DNA of 64,000 nucleotides from Chamaelirium japonicum (lineage: Eukaryota > Streptophyta > Magnoliopsida > Liliales > Melanthiaceae), in the NCBI GenBank assembly GCA_947650365.1, contig OX393550.1, positions 121,274,374 through 121,338,373 of the forward strand, read 5' to 3'. Positions 63,691 to 64,000 of this stretch are shown in pieces. Both the position numbers and the translations under genes were made by a program. The notes under the pieces are model-generated. The model was not told where the DNA came from. It did not search any database and saw nothing but the letters and a program-made list of their open reading frames with translations. Each line of letters begins with the position of its first letter. Position 1 is the first letter of the stretch.

Positions 63691-64000
63691 ATTCGTACGA
63701 TCCATTCTAATTCATTCGCACGATCCATTCTAATTCATTCATACGATCCATTCTAATTCATTCGTACGATCCATTCTAATTCATTCGTACGATCCATTCT
63801 AATTCATTCGTACAATCTGTTCTAATTCATTCGTATGATCCCTTCTAATTCATTCGCACGATCCATTCTAATTCATTCATACGATCCATTCTATTTCATT
63901 CGTACGATCCATTCTTACTCATTCGTACGATCCATTCTAATTCATTTGCACGAAGGTATCCATTCTAATTCATTCGTACTATCCATTCTAATTCCTTCGT

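Larger units (their letters stand above)
21404..64000. repeat. 23-bp satellite array, right part, mixed orientation
   Basis: Same satellite family as 1-16043, with the same monomer, long units, short pieces and marker variants, so the retroelement interrupts one array. Orientation flips about 49 times, far more often than on the left (10 flips in 16 kb). The only clearly non-monomer DNA is a 43-bp A-tract spacer present six times. The array runs off the right end of the window. No gene, RNA gene or second mobile element is visible in these 42.6 kb. Confidence 0.98.
58601..64000. repeat. satellite mosaic to the right edge
   Basis: Forward 58601-59080, reverse 59081-60584, forward 60585-61415, reverse 61416-62109, forward 62110-63045, reverse 63046-63670, forward 63671-64000. 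The reverse-to-forward points are all type-1 junctions in the same orientation (60565, 62090, 63651), 1525 and 1561 bp apart, suggesting an irregular higher-order period near 1.5 kb. Confidence 0.9.

Noticed and set aside
1-64000. tRNA, rRNA, telomere repeat or replication origin
   Set aside because: No cloverleaf with internal promoter boxes, no rRNA-like stretch and no TTTAGGG-type run was seen.

Overview
The window is eukaryotic, non-genic, highly repetitive DNA. The best guess is a heterochromatic block (pericentromeric, knob or interstitial satellite) of a flowering plant. The plant call rests on the one embedded mobile element, whose gag, primer-binding site and internal tandem repeats look like the plant Ty3/Gypsy Tat group. 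The satellite itself does not identify a species.

Layout. Positions 1-16043 and 21404-64000 (about 58.6 kb) are one satellite family with a 23-bp monomer; 62161-62183 is a clean consensus copy. The monomer has a core ATTCTAATTCATTC and a self-complementary hinge TCGTACGA, followed by TCC. Two long subtypes (about 28 bp) and short 15-bp pieces are mixed in. I call the strand reading ATTCTAATTCATTC forward (+). The array is not head-to-tail: I count about 59 orientation switches, so it is a mosaic of forward and reverse blocks from about 40 bp to 3.8 kb.

Positions 16044-21403 hold a single GC-rich LTR retrotransposon fossil on the minus strand: a long LTR at the low end, a shorter LTR copy at the high end, PBS, PPT, a 426-residue gag reading frame, and four internal tandem arrays (146, 39, 76 and 78 bp periods). 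No pol domain is readable. The two LTR copies differ at 6 of about 322 aligned bases.

Main result. The switches are strongly asymmetric. Of 30 reverse-to-forward junctions, 29 belong to only three junction sequences, and each is present in both orientations (17, 4 and 8 copies). Forward-to-reverse junctions are mostly one-off and often sit on short perfect palindromes; one A-tract spacer type recurs six times. This suggests that the amplified unit is a self-inverted block centred on a reverse-to-forward junction, copied in either orientation and joined at variable edges. Spacings between shared landmarks are conserved to the base or differ by whole monomers (23 or 69 bp). A 1201-bp tandem duplication at the left edge is more than 99 percent identical.

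There is no convincing host gene, RNA gene or CRISPR array. Short open frames in the satellite are by-products of the repeat.
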